A model generated the notes under the pieces. That model did no database searches. It saw nothing but the letters and a program-made list of their open reading frames with translations, and was not told the origin of the DNA. Position numbers and translations under genes: made by a program. Below, one piece after another: positions 1-8,758 of a DNA stretch of 11,887 bases; the first letter of the stretch is position 1, and each line of letters starts with the position of its first letter. The stretch spans positions 1 to 11,887 of the forward strand of contig JBBIRT010000100.1 in the NCBI GenBank assembly GCA_037441725.1. Direction: 5' to 3'. This DNA comes from JBBIRT01 sp037441725 (lineage in GTDB: Bacteria > Desulfobacterota > BSN033 > UBA1163).

Positions 1-3000
1 GGTATATTTCCTTCGTATCAAAGCACTGTAAAGCTGATCAAGATCTCTGCTGACCACCACTACCCTTCCCCGGAAGGCCTCATTGATTCCCTGAATCGTG
101 AGAGGAGTCAAGGCCTGGTCCAGCTCAAGAAAGAGATCCTCAGTCTTGACCTCAGAGAGACTCAGAACCTTGCGGATGGCTAAGGCCTTTTCATTTTCTC
201 CTATTTCCTCCAGTCCCCTTAAATAGGGAAGAAGTTTCCCCTGATAGGTTGACGAATTCAAAGCCTCCAGGGTCTCTTTGATTCCTGAGTCGATCGCCTC
301 TTCGATCTCACGAACCGGGGGAAACTTAATTTCTGTGCCCAGAAGAAACCCACATCGGCAGATAGGATTGCTCTGAAGAAGTTCAATGGAGGGGGTCTCA
401 CATTGAGTGAAGAGGACCTGGGTTAAAAGACTGTCAACAAAATTTTTGTTGTGATGGACAGAGATCATCTCAAGTTGATTGAGTCGGGTGAGAAGTTGGT
501 AACGCCTGGAATGACGTAGCTTCTCATAGGGGAGAAACTGATCTCCTGAGCGTGCCCTCCGGTGGGCTTCTACATAGACCTGAATGTATTTTTCTCGAAA
601 ATCCTGAAAACGATCGAGGAGATTCTGAATGGTTTGGCCATCGATTGAAATTTTTCCAGACTCAAAAAAATTGAGGAGCTCTTCTCTCTGCTGTCTGAGA
701 TTCTGTAAAACAGGACGATCTGGAATATTCAAACGGGGATCACTGAGATACTGGTAGACAAATAGGATTTTTTCAGCATGATCAAAGAAGGATTTTAACT
801 CTTCCAGTCGTCTTAATTTCTCCGAGAGGAAAGGTTCTTTCATGGAGGCGGATAAAAAACGTTCCAGTCCCTCCTTCGGCGTAAAACTTACCTTGACTTC
901 TTCCCATTGAGACAGAACATCTTCAACATCTCGGCGATAAGATTCCCAGGGAATATTTTTAAGGGCTTGAAAGGAGGAGACCCAGTTGATTCGGTGAAGA
1001 AGGTTTTTGAGTGATTCCACCTCTCTTTCTTTTCTTGATTTTATCTCATTCCAGAGGGCCTCCTGGGAGGGCAATGTAAAAGTTCCTTTCCTCAGTTTTT
1101 CCGGAATAAAAGGATGATGAGGAATGATCTGACGGATCTCTTCCCCAAGGATCTCTCCCTTCCCAAGAGTTGTGATCCCCTGAAGGCCGCTTCTCAAGAT
1201 GTCCTCAGGAGCTTTCTTTCTTGGTCCTTGATAGGCCAGGAGATTTCCAGAGAAAATGAGGGCAAGGAGAAGAACTTCAAACTGGTGCCTTAATAAACCA
1301 TAATCGCCTTTACGAAGAGACCAATAGAGCATCTCTGGAGAAAGAGGTCCCTGGTCTAAGAAAGAGAGGAGATGTTCTGCCAGCTCATTGCTCCGAAGGT
1401 CTACTTGAAGGAGATATTGATTTCCTTTCTTCTTGACCAATCCCATTGGCTTGAGAAGGCCATCCAGGATGGTACGAAGGCCGAATTTTGAACGATCATC
1501 CACCTCAAGGGTTCCGGTTGCAAAAAAGTCCTTCAAGAGGGTTGGAATGGTCGTGGGAGCCAACGCCTCAAGATAGGGATGGATCCTGTGATGTTTTGGG
1601 AATCTCCTTGAGAGGAGGGAAGGAACAAACTCCTCGAGAAATTTCTCTTGAGAAAGATAACCATAGGGAGAAAGTTCGATCTGTCGGTCATCCCAGAGCA
1701 AAAACCCGTTGAAATAGGCTTTGGTCAAAATTTCTCCAAGCCTTTTCTTCCCCTGATTTAAGAAATCTTGAAGAAGCTCTTTCATCTCTCTTGAAGATTC
1801 TGAAAACTCCCTCTCATAACGCTCCAATAGGAGAAGGGCAGAGAGAAGCTCCTTCATCCATCCTTCTTCCTCTTCTCCAATTCTTGTGGGAATCCAGAAG
1901 AGGAAAGTCCCAGGATGACTCTTTCTTAGCTTTGGGAGAAGCAGGTCACAGAGGTGTTGGTACTGTTCATCGATCCGATGGGTGGTCGCAAGGATGATAA
2001 AGAAGTCCTCTTCGCTCTGCTTCCACTCATGGGCCATGGCTTCTATTTCGTCAAGACCGATTTCATTAATCTGACGGAGATGAAGGACCCCGTTTCTCCT
2101 CGTATATTCCCAAAGGATAGATACCTTTTGTTGCCTCTTCTCTGCCCATCCAACAAAGGGAAGGTGAGGAGAATCAGCGAGAACAAGAAGACGATCAAAT
2201 AGACGGCGGTCGCCAGGGAAAATCTCTGAGACTCCCTGCCGAATCCTCTGATGCATGATACTCGAGAGGTCAGGCCGAAGGGTAATAGAGAATTGGTCTT
2301 CCAAGGGATCCTTTCCAGAGGTCACAGTGATAAAAGGACTCTCTTTACTCAAACGCTCAAGGATGTCCCGGAGGTATTGATAATTGATCTCAGATTCGAG
2401 GTCTGTCACTCTGTAGAGAATCATCTCAGCTATATGGCGGGTGGTATAGCGGACTTTTATCGGTGAGATGGCAAAGAGGATGAGGAGTTTTATAGCCTCA
2501 AGAGCCACTTTTTGTTGTTCTGGGTCATGGAATATCTGAGGGATTTCATCCTGATAATAATTGAAGCCTTTTTCAACAAAGGGCTGCGTCTCTGCCATTT
2601 CAAGAATGCGATGGAGAAAATGATCAAAGATGATTGAAGGGCCAAGTAGCTCCTGAGCAGGCCTCCCAAGAAATGAGGGGATTCCTCTTTCAATATCTCC
2701 TTTCAATCGGTAATGGATGAAATCCACCACCCCTCGATGTTCGGAAAAGAGGGGTCTTAATCGATCAAGAAGGGTAATGGTGGCAGGATGGACAGGATAG
2801 AGTTTGATGAACCTTGATTCATCGACTGGAAATGAGGGGAAATATTGTCTGAGTCTTATAAAGATTTTTCGAATCTCTTCTTCTGCTCCTTCACGATGTT
2901 TGATCAAGCGATGGGAGACCAGCTCTTCAATATGTGAACGGCCAAGACTGATTCGCACAGGATAACGATCTTTAATCTTGTTGAAGGTATCCTGATTAAT

Positions 3001-3672
3001 CTCTCCTGTCTCTTCAATCCATTCCTGAAGGGAGGCAATAATCCAAAGAGGAAAGGAGAAGGCTTCCTCTCCTAAGTACTGGAGAAAACGGATATCTTCA
3101 TGATAGGCATGAGCATCGGTCTTGGATCGCAGAAATTCTGAAAGTTCATCGATCAGAAGAACCATTCCAGAAAAACCCAACCCTTCCATGGCTCTTTTTA
3201 TTTCCTGAAAGGTTTCATGTCTTGACTCTGCCCCTTCAAAGGGACGGCCTCCCAGATGGGAAAGTTCACGAAAGATCTCTCGAAGGAAGATATCTTCAAG
3301 GAATTCTGTTCCCCGATGCTGGATCAAAGAGATCTCAATTGTTAAAAATCGCCGAGTCTCCAAACTCTTTCTAAAGCGGGCAAGGGAGGGTTCCTGGTTT
3401 AAGAGGGGTTCCCAGGATTCAAGAGAGTGAAGAAGGAGGCTGAGCATGCTGAGAAAGTGAGATTTTCCTGATCCAAAATGGCCTTTTAAGAAAATCCCCC
3501 GGCCTTCTCGACCGGAGAGGGAGGTAAGGATCATCTCCAGGCTTTTCATTACCTCCGAAGTGACTACAAATGAATGGAGGATCATCTGCCTGAGGCCTGA
3601 CTCCTGAAGATCCTTCAATTGAATGACAGTCTTGATTTCTGGAATCTCAACCAGATCCCCAACCTTGGTCAA
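1..3672 (-). CDS. Large P-loop ATPase, DUF6079 / PglY-BrxC-like (3' end outside window)
   Basis: The frame is open without a stop for 1224 codons from a TTG at 3672-3670 to the left window edge, so the C-terminus is missing. The TTG is preceded by AGGAG (3683-3679) at 6 nt. The first ATG is codon 30, inside the conserved-looking N-terminus, so TTG is preferred. Visible motifs: an N-terminal segment VGDLVEIPEIKTVIQL (4-19); Walker A GHFGSGKS (64-71); Walker B VLLIDE followed by LSEFLRSK (171-184); WIIASLQE (209-216), probably the sensor-1 strand; KDRYPVRISL (234-243); YPVHP (292-296); FSEHRGVVDF (309-318); and near the end a cysteine cluster C1091, C1105, C1107 with CRCGF. This order matches what I recall of DUF6079 and of PglY/BrxC, ATPases of about 1200-1300 residues in BREX defence. 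Those proteins are thought to act as ATP-driven complexes on DNA. The family call is from motif memory. A housekeeping DNA-processing role is possible. It follows RecQ with a 1 nt gap. Confidence 0.83.
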   Translation of the reverse strand, partial: MTKVGDLVEIPEIKTVIQLKDLQESGLRQMILHSFVVTSEVMKSLEMILTSLSGREGRGIFLKGHFGSGKSHFLSMLSLLLHSLESWEPLLNQEPSLARFRKSLETRRFLTIEISLIQHRGTEFLEDIFLREIFRELSHLGGRPFEGAESRHETFQEIKRAMEGLGFSGMVLLIDELSEFLRSKTDAHAYHEDIRFLQYLGEEAFSFPLWIIASLQEWIEETGEINQDTFNKIKDRYPVRISLGRSHIEELVSHRLIKHREGAEEEIRKIFIRLRQYFPSFPVDESRFIKLYPVHPATITLLDRLRPLFSEHRGVVDFIHYRLKGDIERGIPSFLGRPAQELLGPSIIFDHFLHRILEMAETQPFVEKGFNYYQDEIPQIFHDPEQQKVALEAIKLLILFAISPIKVRYTTRHIAEMILYRVTDLESEINYQYLRDILERLSKESPFITVTSGKDPLEDQFSITLRPDLSSIMHQRIRQGVSEIFPGDRRLFDRLLVLADSPHLPFVGWAEKRQQKVSILWEYTRRNGVLHLRQINEIGLDEIEAMAHEWKQSEEDFFIILATTHRIDEQYQHLCDLLLPKLRKSHPGTFLFWIPTRIGEEEEGWMKELLSALLLLERYEREFSESSREMKELLQDFLNQGKKRLGEILTKAYFNGFLLWDDRQIELSPYGYLSQEKFLEEFVPSLLSRRFPKHHRIHPYLEALAPTTIPTLLKDFFATGTLEVDDRSKFGLRTILDGLLKPMGLVKKKGNQYLLQVDLRSNELAEHLLSFLDQGPLSPEMLYWSLRKGDYGLLRHQFEVLLLALIFSGNLLAYQGPRKKAPEDILRSGLQGITTLGKGEILGEEIRQIIPHHPFIPEKLRKGTFTLPSQEALWNEIKSRKEREVESLKNLLHRINWVSSFQALKNIPWESYRRDVEDVLSQWEEVKVSFTPKEGLERFLSASMKEPFLSEKLRRLEELKSFFDHAEKILFVYQYLSDPRLNIPDRPVLQNLRQQREELLNFFESGKISIDGQTIQNLLDRFQDFREKYIQVYVEAHRRARSGDQFLPYEKLRHSRRYQLLTRLNQLEMISVHHNKNFVDSLLTQVLFTQCETPSIELLQSNPICRCGFLLGTEIKFPPVREIEEAIDSGIKETLEALNSSTYQGKLLPYLRGLEEIGENEKALAIRKVLSLSEVKTEDLFLELDQALTPLTIQGINEAFRGRVVVVSRDLDQLYSALIRRKYT

Positions 3673-3673
3673 T

Positions 3674-6010
3674 TTACGCTCCTATAATATAAGAAGATAT
3701 CAAATCCAGGAACTGACGTCCATATTTTTTAAAGGTGATCTCACCCACGCCAACAATTGACATCATCTTCTCTTGTGTGTCAGGAAGTCTTCTTGCCATT
3801 TCAAGAAGGGTGCGGTCTTGAAAGATGCAGTAAGAAGGAAGGCCCTGAGACCTCGCAAGGTCTGACCTCAACTTTCTCAATCTTTCAAAGAGTTCTTTGT
3901 CAGGCTCTCCTTCAAACCTTTTTTCCTTAACCTCTTCCCTGATAGACGAAGAGAGAGGAATCCTTTCCCTTTTTTTCATAACCTCCCATCCCTGAGAAGT
4001 GAGGAGGAGAACCTTATAGTTCTTCTCCCCTAACAAGGTCAATTCCTGCTTCAGATAACCCTGGACCAAGAGCTCCTGAATCCATTTTTCAACCTGCTCC
4101 TGAGTGAATTCAGAGAGAAGACCATAAGTGGAGAGTCGATCCAGTTTGAACCGAGTGATGGCCTTCTCTTTGGAACCAGTCAGCATCTTTACTGCCATGC
4201 CCTGGCCAAAACGTCCTTTTAAACGGGCCACCCCACTCAGAATTTTGATGGCCAGAAGAGGATCCTGTTTTTCATCCTTTGGAGGTTCTATCTTTCTGTG
4301 ATAACAGAGATCGCAACCGCTGCAGTTGTCAGAGGTGTAGGGTTCTCCAAAATATCCTAATAAGAAGGCCCTTCTGCATCGGCTTAAAGTTCCATAAGCC
4401 ATCATCTGATTAAGCTTCTCGAATTGATGGGCTTTTCTGAGAGAGAGAATCTCAAAGTCTATTGGAAGTTCCTCAGGCCGCATTCTTTTTAAGAGACGAA
4501 CTCCTCTTCCCCGAAAGGGAGGGATGTATATCCCTTCTTTGTCCTCTTCGAGATCAGCCATCAGTCTCCGGAAGCTCTCTTTTGAAAGGCCTACCTTTTC
4601 GATAATTTCATCCGGTAGAAATTGGATACCTTCAAGTAGCTCCTCTTCAGTATAAGAGTCGATAAGGGTTTTTAAGAGCAAGGCCTTGGCAGTCGCCTTT
4701 TTAGGAATGGTATCAAGAATTTCTTTTGGTCGGCGCTTCAAATAGAATTCAGCTAAGTTCTCATAACGATGGAGTCGATGAACCACGCCTGATTCCTCAA
4801 GGATTTTGAGAGAGGAAGCCACAGCCATCTCATGTAAAACTGGATTGCATAAATGACCGATCTCCCTATAAGTCATCCAGATCAGATCTTCTGGCCTCTG
4901 GAGAAGGATGCGATAAACTGAAAGGATAACTTCCTTATCAGGATAACTCATCTCGATGAAAAACTCCTGGAGCTTTCTGTCTGAGGCCGAGAAGAGGAGA
5001 AGGCAGTTCGAGGGAGCTCCATCACGGCCTGCCCGGCCACACTCCTGATAATAGGCCTCAATGGTCCCAGGAAGGTGATAATGGATGATAGAGCGGATGT
5101 CTGATCGATCAATCCCCATACCAAAGGCATTGGTAGCAATGATGAGGTTTTCACGGCCCTCCATGAAGGCTTCCTGGATGCGGGTTCGCTCCTCATCCTC
5201 CACCCCTGCATGATATCCCAAGGCCTCGATTCCTTTTCTGTCAAGTTGTTTGACGATCGATTCAACCGCTTTTCGAGTTCCTACATAAACGATGGTTGCT
5301 CCCTTAAGGGGATTGAGTTGGTTTAGGAGGTGGGCAAGTTTCTCTTTTGAACTTTTTACCTGTAAGACCTCAAAAAAGAGGTTTCTCCGATCAAAACCCG
5401 TGATGAACTGGGCCGGAGACCGAAGTTTTAATTGAGAAATGATGTCTTCTCGAACTCGGGAGGTTGCTGTTGCGGTAAGGGCTATGGTCTGTGGTCTTCC
5501 TAACCATTCGAGGGCCTGGCCAATCTTGAGATAGTCAGGGCGAAAATCGTGTCCCCAGACAGAGATGCAGTGAGCCTCGTCCACTGCAACTAATGAGACA
5601 GAAGTCTTTTTGAGAACACTCATGAAAGGGCCATTCCTGAGACGTTCAGGGGAAATGTAGACAATTTTATAAAACCCAGAGGAAATCTTTTGAAGGACTT
5701 CTTCCTGTTCATGAATTCCCATAAGACTATGGATAGCCACTGCAGGGAGTTCCATAACCTTTAAAGAATCTACTTGATCTTTCATCAAAGCAATCAGAGG
5801 CGAGATGACCAGAGAGACTCCAGGAAAGAGAAGGGCAGGAAGCTGATAGCAGAGAGATTTTCCTCCTCCAGTAGGCATGATGACCAGGGTATCCTCGCCT
5901 GAGAAAATTGCCTCGAGGATCTGTTCCTGGCCGGGTCGGAAATCTCTGAATCCAAAGACCCGATCCATCACTTGACGAGCCTGTATAAAAAGTTCTTCCT
6001 TATTATTCAA
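3674..6010 (-). CDS. recQ: RecQ family ATP-dependent DNA helicase with extended central region
   Basis: This is a 3'-5' superfamily 2 DNA helicase that unwinds forks, gaps and recombination intermediates in the cytoplasm. Visible in order: motif 0 FGFRDFRPGQEQ (19-30); Walker A TGGGKS (47-52); DEAH (144-147) with the aromatic-rich loop CISVWGHDFRP, where the usual Q after IS is V; LTATA (178-182); motif VI QECGRAGRDG (322-331); zinc cysteines C545, C563, C566, C569; an RQC-like winged helix (about 580-690); and an HRDC domain (about 705-775). At 778 residues it is longer than E. coli RecQ (about 610). The excess is mostly about 180 residues between the helicase core and the zinc site. The start is TTG at 6010-6008 with GAGG just upstream. 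The next Met (15) would cut the helix before motif 0. The gene begins 7 nt after the TPR gene stop. Confidence 0.95.
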   Translation of the reverse strand: MNNKEELFIQARQVMDRVFGFRDFRPGQEQILEAIFSGEDTLVIMPTGGGKSLCYQLPALLFPGVSLVISPLIALMKDQVDSLKVMELPAVAIHSLMGIHEQEEVLQKISSGFYKIVYISPERLRNGPFMSVLKKTSVSLVAVDEAHCISVWGHDFRPDYLKIGQALEWLGRPQTIALTATATSRVREDIISQLKLRSPAQFITGFDRRNLFFEVLQVKSSKEKLAHLLNQLNPLKGATIVYVGTRKAVESIVKQLDRKGIEALGYHAGVEDEERTRIQEAFMEGRENLIIATNAFGMGIDRSDIRSIIHYHLPGTIEAYYQECGRAGRDGAPSNCLLLFSASDRKLQEFFIEMSYPDKEVILSVYRILLQRPEDLIWMTYREIGHLCNPVLHEMAVASSLKILEESGVVHRLHRYENLAEFYLKRRPKEILDTIPKKATAKALLLKTLIDSYTEEELLEGIQFLPDEIIEKVGLSKESFRRLMADLEEDKEGIYIPPFRGRGVRLLKRMRPEELPIDFEILSLRKAHQFEKLNQMMAYGTLSRCRRAFLLGYFGEPYTSDNCSGCDLCYHRKIEPPKDEKQDPLLAIKILSGVARLKGRFGQGMAVKMLTGSKEKAITRFKLDRLSTYGLLSEFTQEQVEKWIQELLVQGYLKQELTLLGEKNYKVLLLTSQGWEVMKKRERIPLSSSIREEVKEKRFEGEPDKELFERLRKLRSDLARSQGLPSYCIFQDRTLLEMARRLPDTQEKMMSIVGVGEITFKKYGRQFLDLISSYIIGA
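3679..3683 (-). promoter_or_regulatory. Shine-Dalgarno of the large ATPase gene
   Basis: AGGAG lies within the last codons of the RecQ gene, 6 nt before the TTG at 3672. It decides the non-ATG start and suggests translation coupled to the end of recQ. Confidence 0.6.
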
Positions 6011-6017
6011 AGAGACC

Positions 6018-7040
6018 TCATGAAAAAGGGTGATTCGATTTCTTTACATCCATTCCTAACCTTTTTTTTATTTTTCGAATCATTCCCAAGAGTGATTTTT
6101 GTTCTGGATGAAGAGGGGAAACTTCTTCAAGGAGATGGAGCAGGCCCTTCAAATCCCCTTGAGCCTCATAGCATTTTTGGAGGGTGCTTCGGACATAGAA
6201 ATCAGATGGATCTTTTCGAAAATAGGGTATGAGACAAGAGATCGCTTCATTATACTTTTTTATATTGTAGAGGCAGAACCCCTGCTGTTTTAAAAAATAA
6301 AGATTTTGTGGGTCTAAATGGTAAGCCCTTCCATACTCTTCAGCCGCCTCTCGGACCTGGCCCACCTCTTTTAACTTCTGGGCCAGAAGTCCGTGGACCT
6401 GGGCATCATCTTTCTTTGAGTCCATTGTGGTGATGGCTTGAATCTCCTTTAAGACTTGTTGGGGTTCTGGTCGGATTCGACTCCGCAAACGGAGGATCTC
6501 CTTCTGCACAAAGGCATCATCAGGAGAGAGTGTTTTAATTGTTTCATAGGTCTTTAGGGCCTGATCATACTGTTTCATTCGGTTGAGAATGAAAGCCTTC
6601 TCTTTTAAAAAGGAGATGTTTTCTGGGTTTACTACGAGTATTTTATCCAACTCTTCCAGGGCCTCTGAAAGATTTCCCATCTCTTTGAGGGCACGGGCCG
6701 ATTTGAGAATCAGGTAGGGTCTAGGGTCAAGATTAAAGGCTTGTTTGTAACATTCTAACGCCTTTTGAGGAGAATGCTGTTTTAGAGAGAGATCTCCTAA
6801 AACAGTTAGGGCCTGTGGGTGTTGAGGATCTTGTTCAAGAATTTCTTCAGCAAGAATCCTCCCTTCGGTAAAATGTCCCTGACGGAGATAGAGATCTGCG
6901 AGAATGGCCTTAAGAAAGAGATTCTCAGGATTTCCCTCTAGTGCTTGATGAATCTCCTTCTCCGCCTCCCCAAACCTTTTCTTCTCTTTCAGAGATTGGA
7001 TACGTTTTTGTAATGTTGAGTAGGACTGTTCTTGATCCAC
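6018..7040 (-). CDS. Tetratricopeptide repeat protein
   Basis: A 340-residue, charged, helix-rich protein made of about seven to eight degenerate 34-residue TPR units, such as AILADLYLRQGHFTEGRILA, ALTVLGDLSLKQHSPQKALE, and further ones ending in LDP, NPE, SPDD and DPQN turns. There is no signal peptide and no membrane segment, so it should be cytoplasmic. TPR arrays are protein-protein interaction scaffolds, and no catalytic domain is visible. It is the first gene of a leftward operon with recQ and the large ATPase, so a role as adaptor or assembly factor for those proteins is a reasonable inference, not a demonstrated one. The start is GTG at 7040-7038 with only a weak AAGG upstream. No in-frame ATG precedes it, and the predicted promoter leaves a leader of about 20 nt. 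The stop TGA at 6018-6020 overlaps the Shine-Dalgarno sequence of recQ. Confidence 0.9.
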   Translation of the reverse strand: MDQEQSYSTLQKRIQSLKEKKRFGEAEKEIHQALEGNPENLFLKAILADLYLRQGHFTEGRILAEEILEQDPQHPQALTVLGDLSLKQHSPQKALECYKQAFNLDPRPYLILKSARALKEMGNLSEALEELDKILVVNPENISFLKEKAFILNRMKQYDQALKTYETIKTLSPDDAFVQKEILRLRSRIRPEPQQVLKEIQAITTMDSKKDDAQVHGLLAQKLKEVGQVREAAEEYGRAYHLDPQNLYFLKQQGFCLYNIKKYNEAISCLIPYFRKDPSDFYVRSTLQKCYEAQGDLKGLLHLLEEVSPLHPEQKSLLGMIRKIKKRLGMDVKKSNHPFS

Positions 7041-7067
7041 GGATGGCCTTTGATATGAATATAAAAA

Positions 7068-7096
7068 ATATTAATAAAATCAGGAAAATTATTCAA
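7068..7096 (-). promoter_or_regulatory. Candidate sigma70-type promoter of the TPR-recQ-ATPase operon
   Basis: On the minus strand TTGAAT (7096-7091) and TAATAT (7073-7068) are separated by 17 nt. Each matches the consensus at 4 of 6 positions. The expected start point near 7061 would give a leader of about 20 nt before the GTG at 7040. The region is AT-rich, so chance matches are common. Confidence 0.35.
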
Positions 7097-7173
7097 GAGA
7101 TCAATATTCAGGAGTTCAGCCCTCTGCATATATGGAAGATTTTCATAAGAGCCTCATTTTTTAAATCAAAACC

Positions 7174-7202
7174 TTTTTTTAATTAAGGGAACCAGTTATA
7201 AT
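7174..7202 (+). promoter_or_regulatory. Candidate promoter of the S1-domain gene
   Basis: A perfect -10 hexamer TATAAT lies at 7197-7202, about 50 nt before the start codon. The -35 position at 17 nt spacing is only a T run (7174-7179), so it is weak or activator-dependent if real. Confidence 0.35.
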
Positions 7203-7250
7203 TTCTTTTAAATCATGAAGGATTATTAGGAATAATGTTTAGGACAGGGT

Positions 7251-8717
7251 ATGATGATTGAAAAAGAGATGGAAGAAGAGATTAGTTTTGAGGAACTTTT
7301 GAAAAGTAGCCTTGAAACCCCTAACCGTAAGCTTTTCCCTGGAGATAAAGTTTCAGGAAGGGTGTTTCGGGTGAGTAGAGATACGATCTTTGTCGACCTT
7401 GGAGGGAAAAGTGAAGGGATAGCCGATATTCAAGAATTTCTTGATCAGGAAGGCCACCTCACTGTCAGGGAGGGGGATTGGGTTGAGATGAGGGTGGCTT
7501 CAACTAAGGATGAAATTCGCCTCACCAAAGGGATGAAGGTTCAAGGACCTGATGTTCTTGACCTCCTTAGGGAGGCAAAGGAAAATCTCATTCCTATCGA
7601 AGGAAGGGTTTCAAAGGCGGTAAAGGGAGGGTTTGAAATCGATCTTTCTGGAACTCGTGCCTTTTGCCCACTGAGTCAGATCGATTTGCTATTCTGTGAA
7701 AGACCTGAAGAGCATGTAGGTGCAAGATATCCATTCCGCATTATGGAGATCAAAGAGAAGGGGAAGAATATTATCGTTTCGAGGAGGGTGATCTTAGAGG
7801 AGGAGCAGGAGAAGAAACTCAAAGAGACCCTTGCTCGACTCAAACCCGATCTTGAATGTGAAGGAAAAGTGACCAAGCTGACCGATTTTGGAGCCTTCGT
7901 TGATCTTGGAGGGATTGAGGGAATGGTTCATATCTCTGAGATGTCCCATTTGAGGATCAAACATCCCTCAGAAGTGATCAATCCAGGTCAAATCGTGAGA
8001 GTAAAGGTATTGAAGGTTGAAGAAGATAAAGAAGGTCGTCCTAAAATTTCCCTCTCCATCAAAGCGTTAGAACCTGATGCTTGGGAGAAGGGGTTTGATT
8101 TTAAAGAAGGAGAGACGATCAAGGGAAAGGTTTCAAGACTTACGGATTTCGGTGCCTTTGTAGAGGTGGCTCCAGGCGTAGATGGTCTTGTTCACATTTC
8201 AGAGATCAGCTACGAACGGGTGACCCACCCAAATCGATTTCTTAGAGAAGGTGATCTCATCGATGTGATGGTTTTGGGAATCGATCATAAGGCTCGGCGT
8301 ATCTCCTTATCAATAAAAGAGGCAATGATCAAAAAAAGATTAGAGAAGGAAGAGGCTGAAAAGTCTTTAACGTTAGAAGTAGGACAGGTTCTGAAAGGAA
8401 TGGTTGAAGATCAGAAACCATATGGCCTTTTTATACGGCTCCCACAATTTGGACCAAAGGTCAGAGGATTACTCCCTTATGAGGAGGTGAGAGACCTTAA
8501 AAAGGAGGATGTTCGAAAGCGTTTTCCCAAGGGGCAGGAGATCCAGGTAGAAATCCTCTCCATTGACAGCCAAGGAAAGATACGTTTGTCCCATAGGGAT
8601 TTGGAAGGAGGAGAGGATGAGGAGGATTTTAAGAGATTTATGGAAAGAGAGGAAAAGAAAGGGAAGTTTGGGACCTTGGGAGATTTATTCGAGAATTTAA
8701 AATTGAAGAAGGATTAA
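7251..8717 (+). CDS. Five-domain S1 RNA-binding protein (ribosomal protein S1-like)
   Basis: A 488-residue protein built from five tandem S1/OB-fold domains at about 29-97, 113-180, 200-274, 287-360 and 378-452. Domains 3 and 4 are the most canonical, with the LTDFGAFV and MVHISE / LVHISE signatures. Domains 1, 2 and 5 are more divergent. A charged C-terminal tail carries GTLGDLFENL, which I associate with S1-type proteins of deltaproteobacteria. E. coli S1 has six domains and 557 residues, so this may be a shorter S1 or an S1-like paralogue alongside a canonical rpsA elsewhere. The expected role is binding mRNA or other single-stranded RNA at the ribosome or in RNA turnover. Two adjacent ATGs (7251, 7254) follow AGGA at 7241. 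Either could start the protein. It is divergent from the TPR operon and ends before a strong hairpin terminator. Confidence 0.93.
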   Translation: MMIEKEMEEEISFEELLKSSLETPNRKLFPGDKVSGRVFRVSRDTIFVDLGGKSEGIADIQEFLDQEGHLTVREGDWVEMRVASTKDEIRLTKGMKVQGPDVLDLLREAKENLIPIEGRVSKAVKGGFEIDLSGTRAFCPLSQIDLLFCERPEEHVGARYPFRIMEIKEKGKNIIVSRRVILEEEQEKKLKETLARLKPDLECEGKVTKLTDFGAFVDLGGIEGMVHISEMSHLRIKHPSEVINPGQIVRVKVLKVEEDKEGRPKISLSIKALEPDAWEKGFDFKEGETIKGKVSRLTDFGAFVEVAPGVDGLVHISEISYERVTHPNRFLREGDLIDVMVLGIDHKARRISLSIKEAMIKKRLEKEEAEKSLTLEVGQVLKGMVEDQKPYGLFIRLPQFGPKVRGLLPYEEVRDLKKEDVRKRFPKGQEIQVEILSIDSQGKIRLSHRDLEGGEDEEDFKRFMEREEKKGKFGTLGDLFENLKLKKD

Positions 8718-8758
8718 CTAAATAGTCTCCTGAAAGAAAAAATAAGGTAAGAAGAGTG

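Noticed and set aside
1488..2466. Several plus-strand open frames of 68-82 codons
   Set aside because: They lie antisense inside the long ATPase frame, which has continuous motif-bearing translation; they have no domain and no ribosome site.
2490..2693. Minus-strand open frame of 67 codons
   Set aside because: It overlaps the ATPase gene in another frame on the same strand and is a shadow of it.
4948..5265. Minus-strand open frame of 105 codons inside recQ
   Set aside because: It is out of frame with recQ over the conserved helicase motifs V and VI and is a by-product of their codons.
5972..6293. Plus-strand open frames opposite the TPR gene and the recQ start
   Set aside because: They are antisense to clear TPR coding sequence, with no domain and no supporting signals.
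6941..7186. Plus-strand open frame of 81 codons across the TPR gene start
   Set aside because: Its first half is antisense to TPR codons and the rest is AT-rich promoter DNA.
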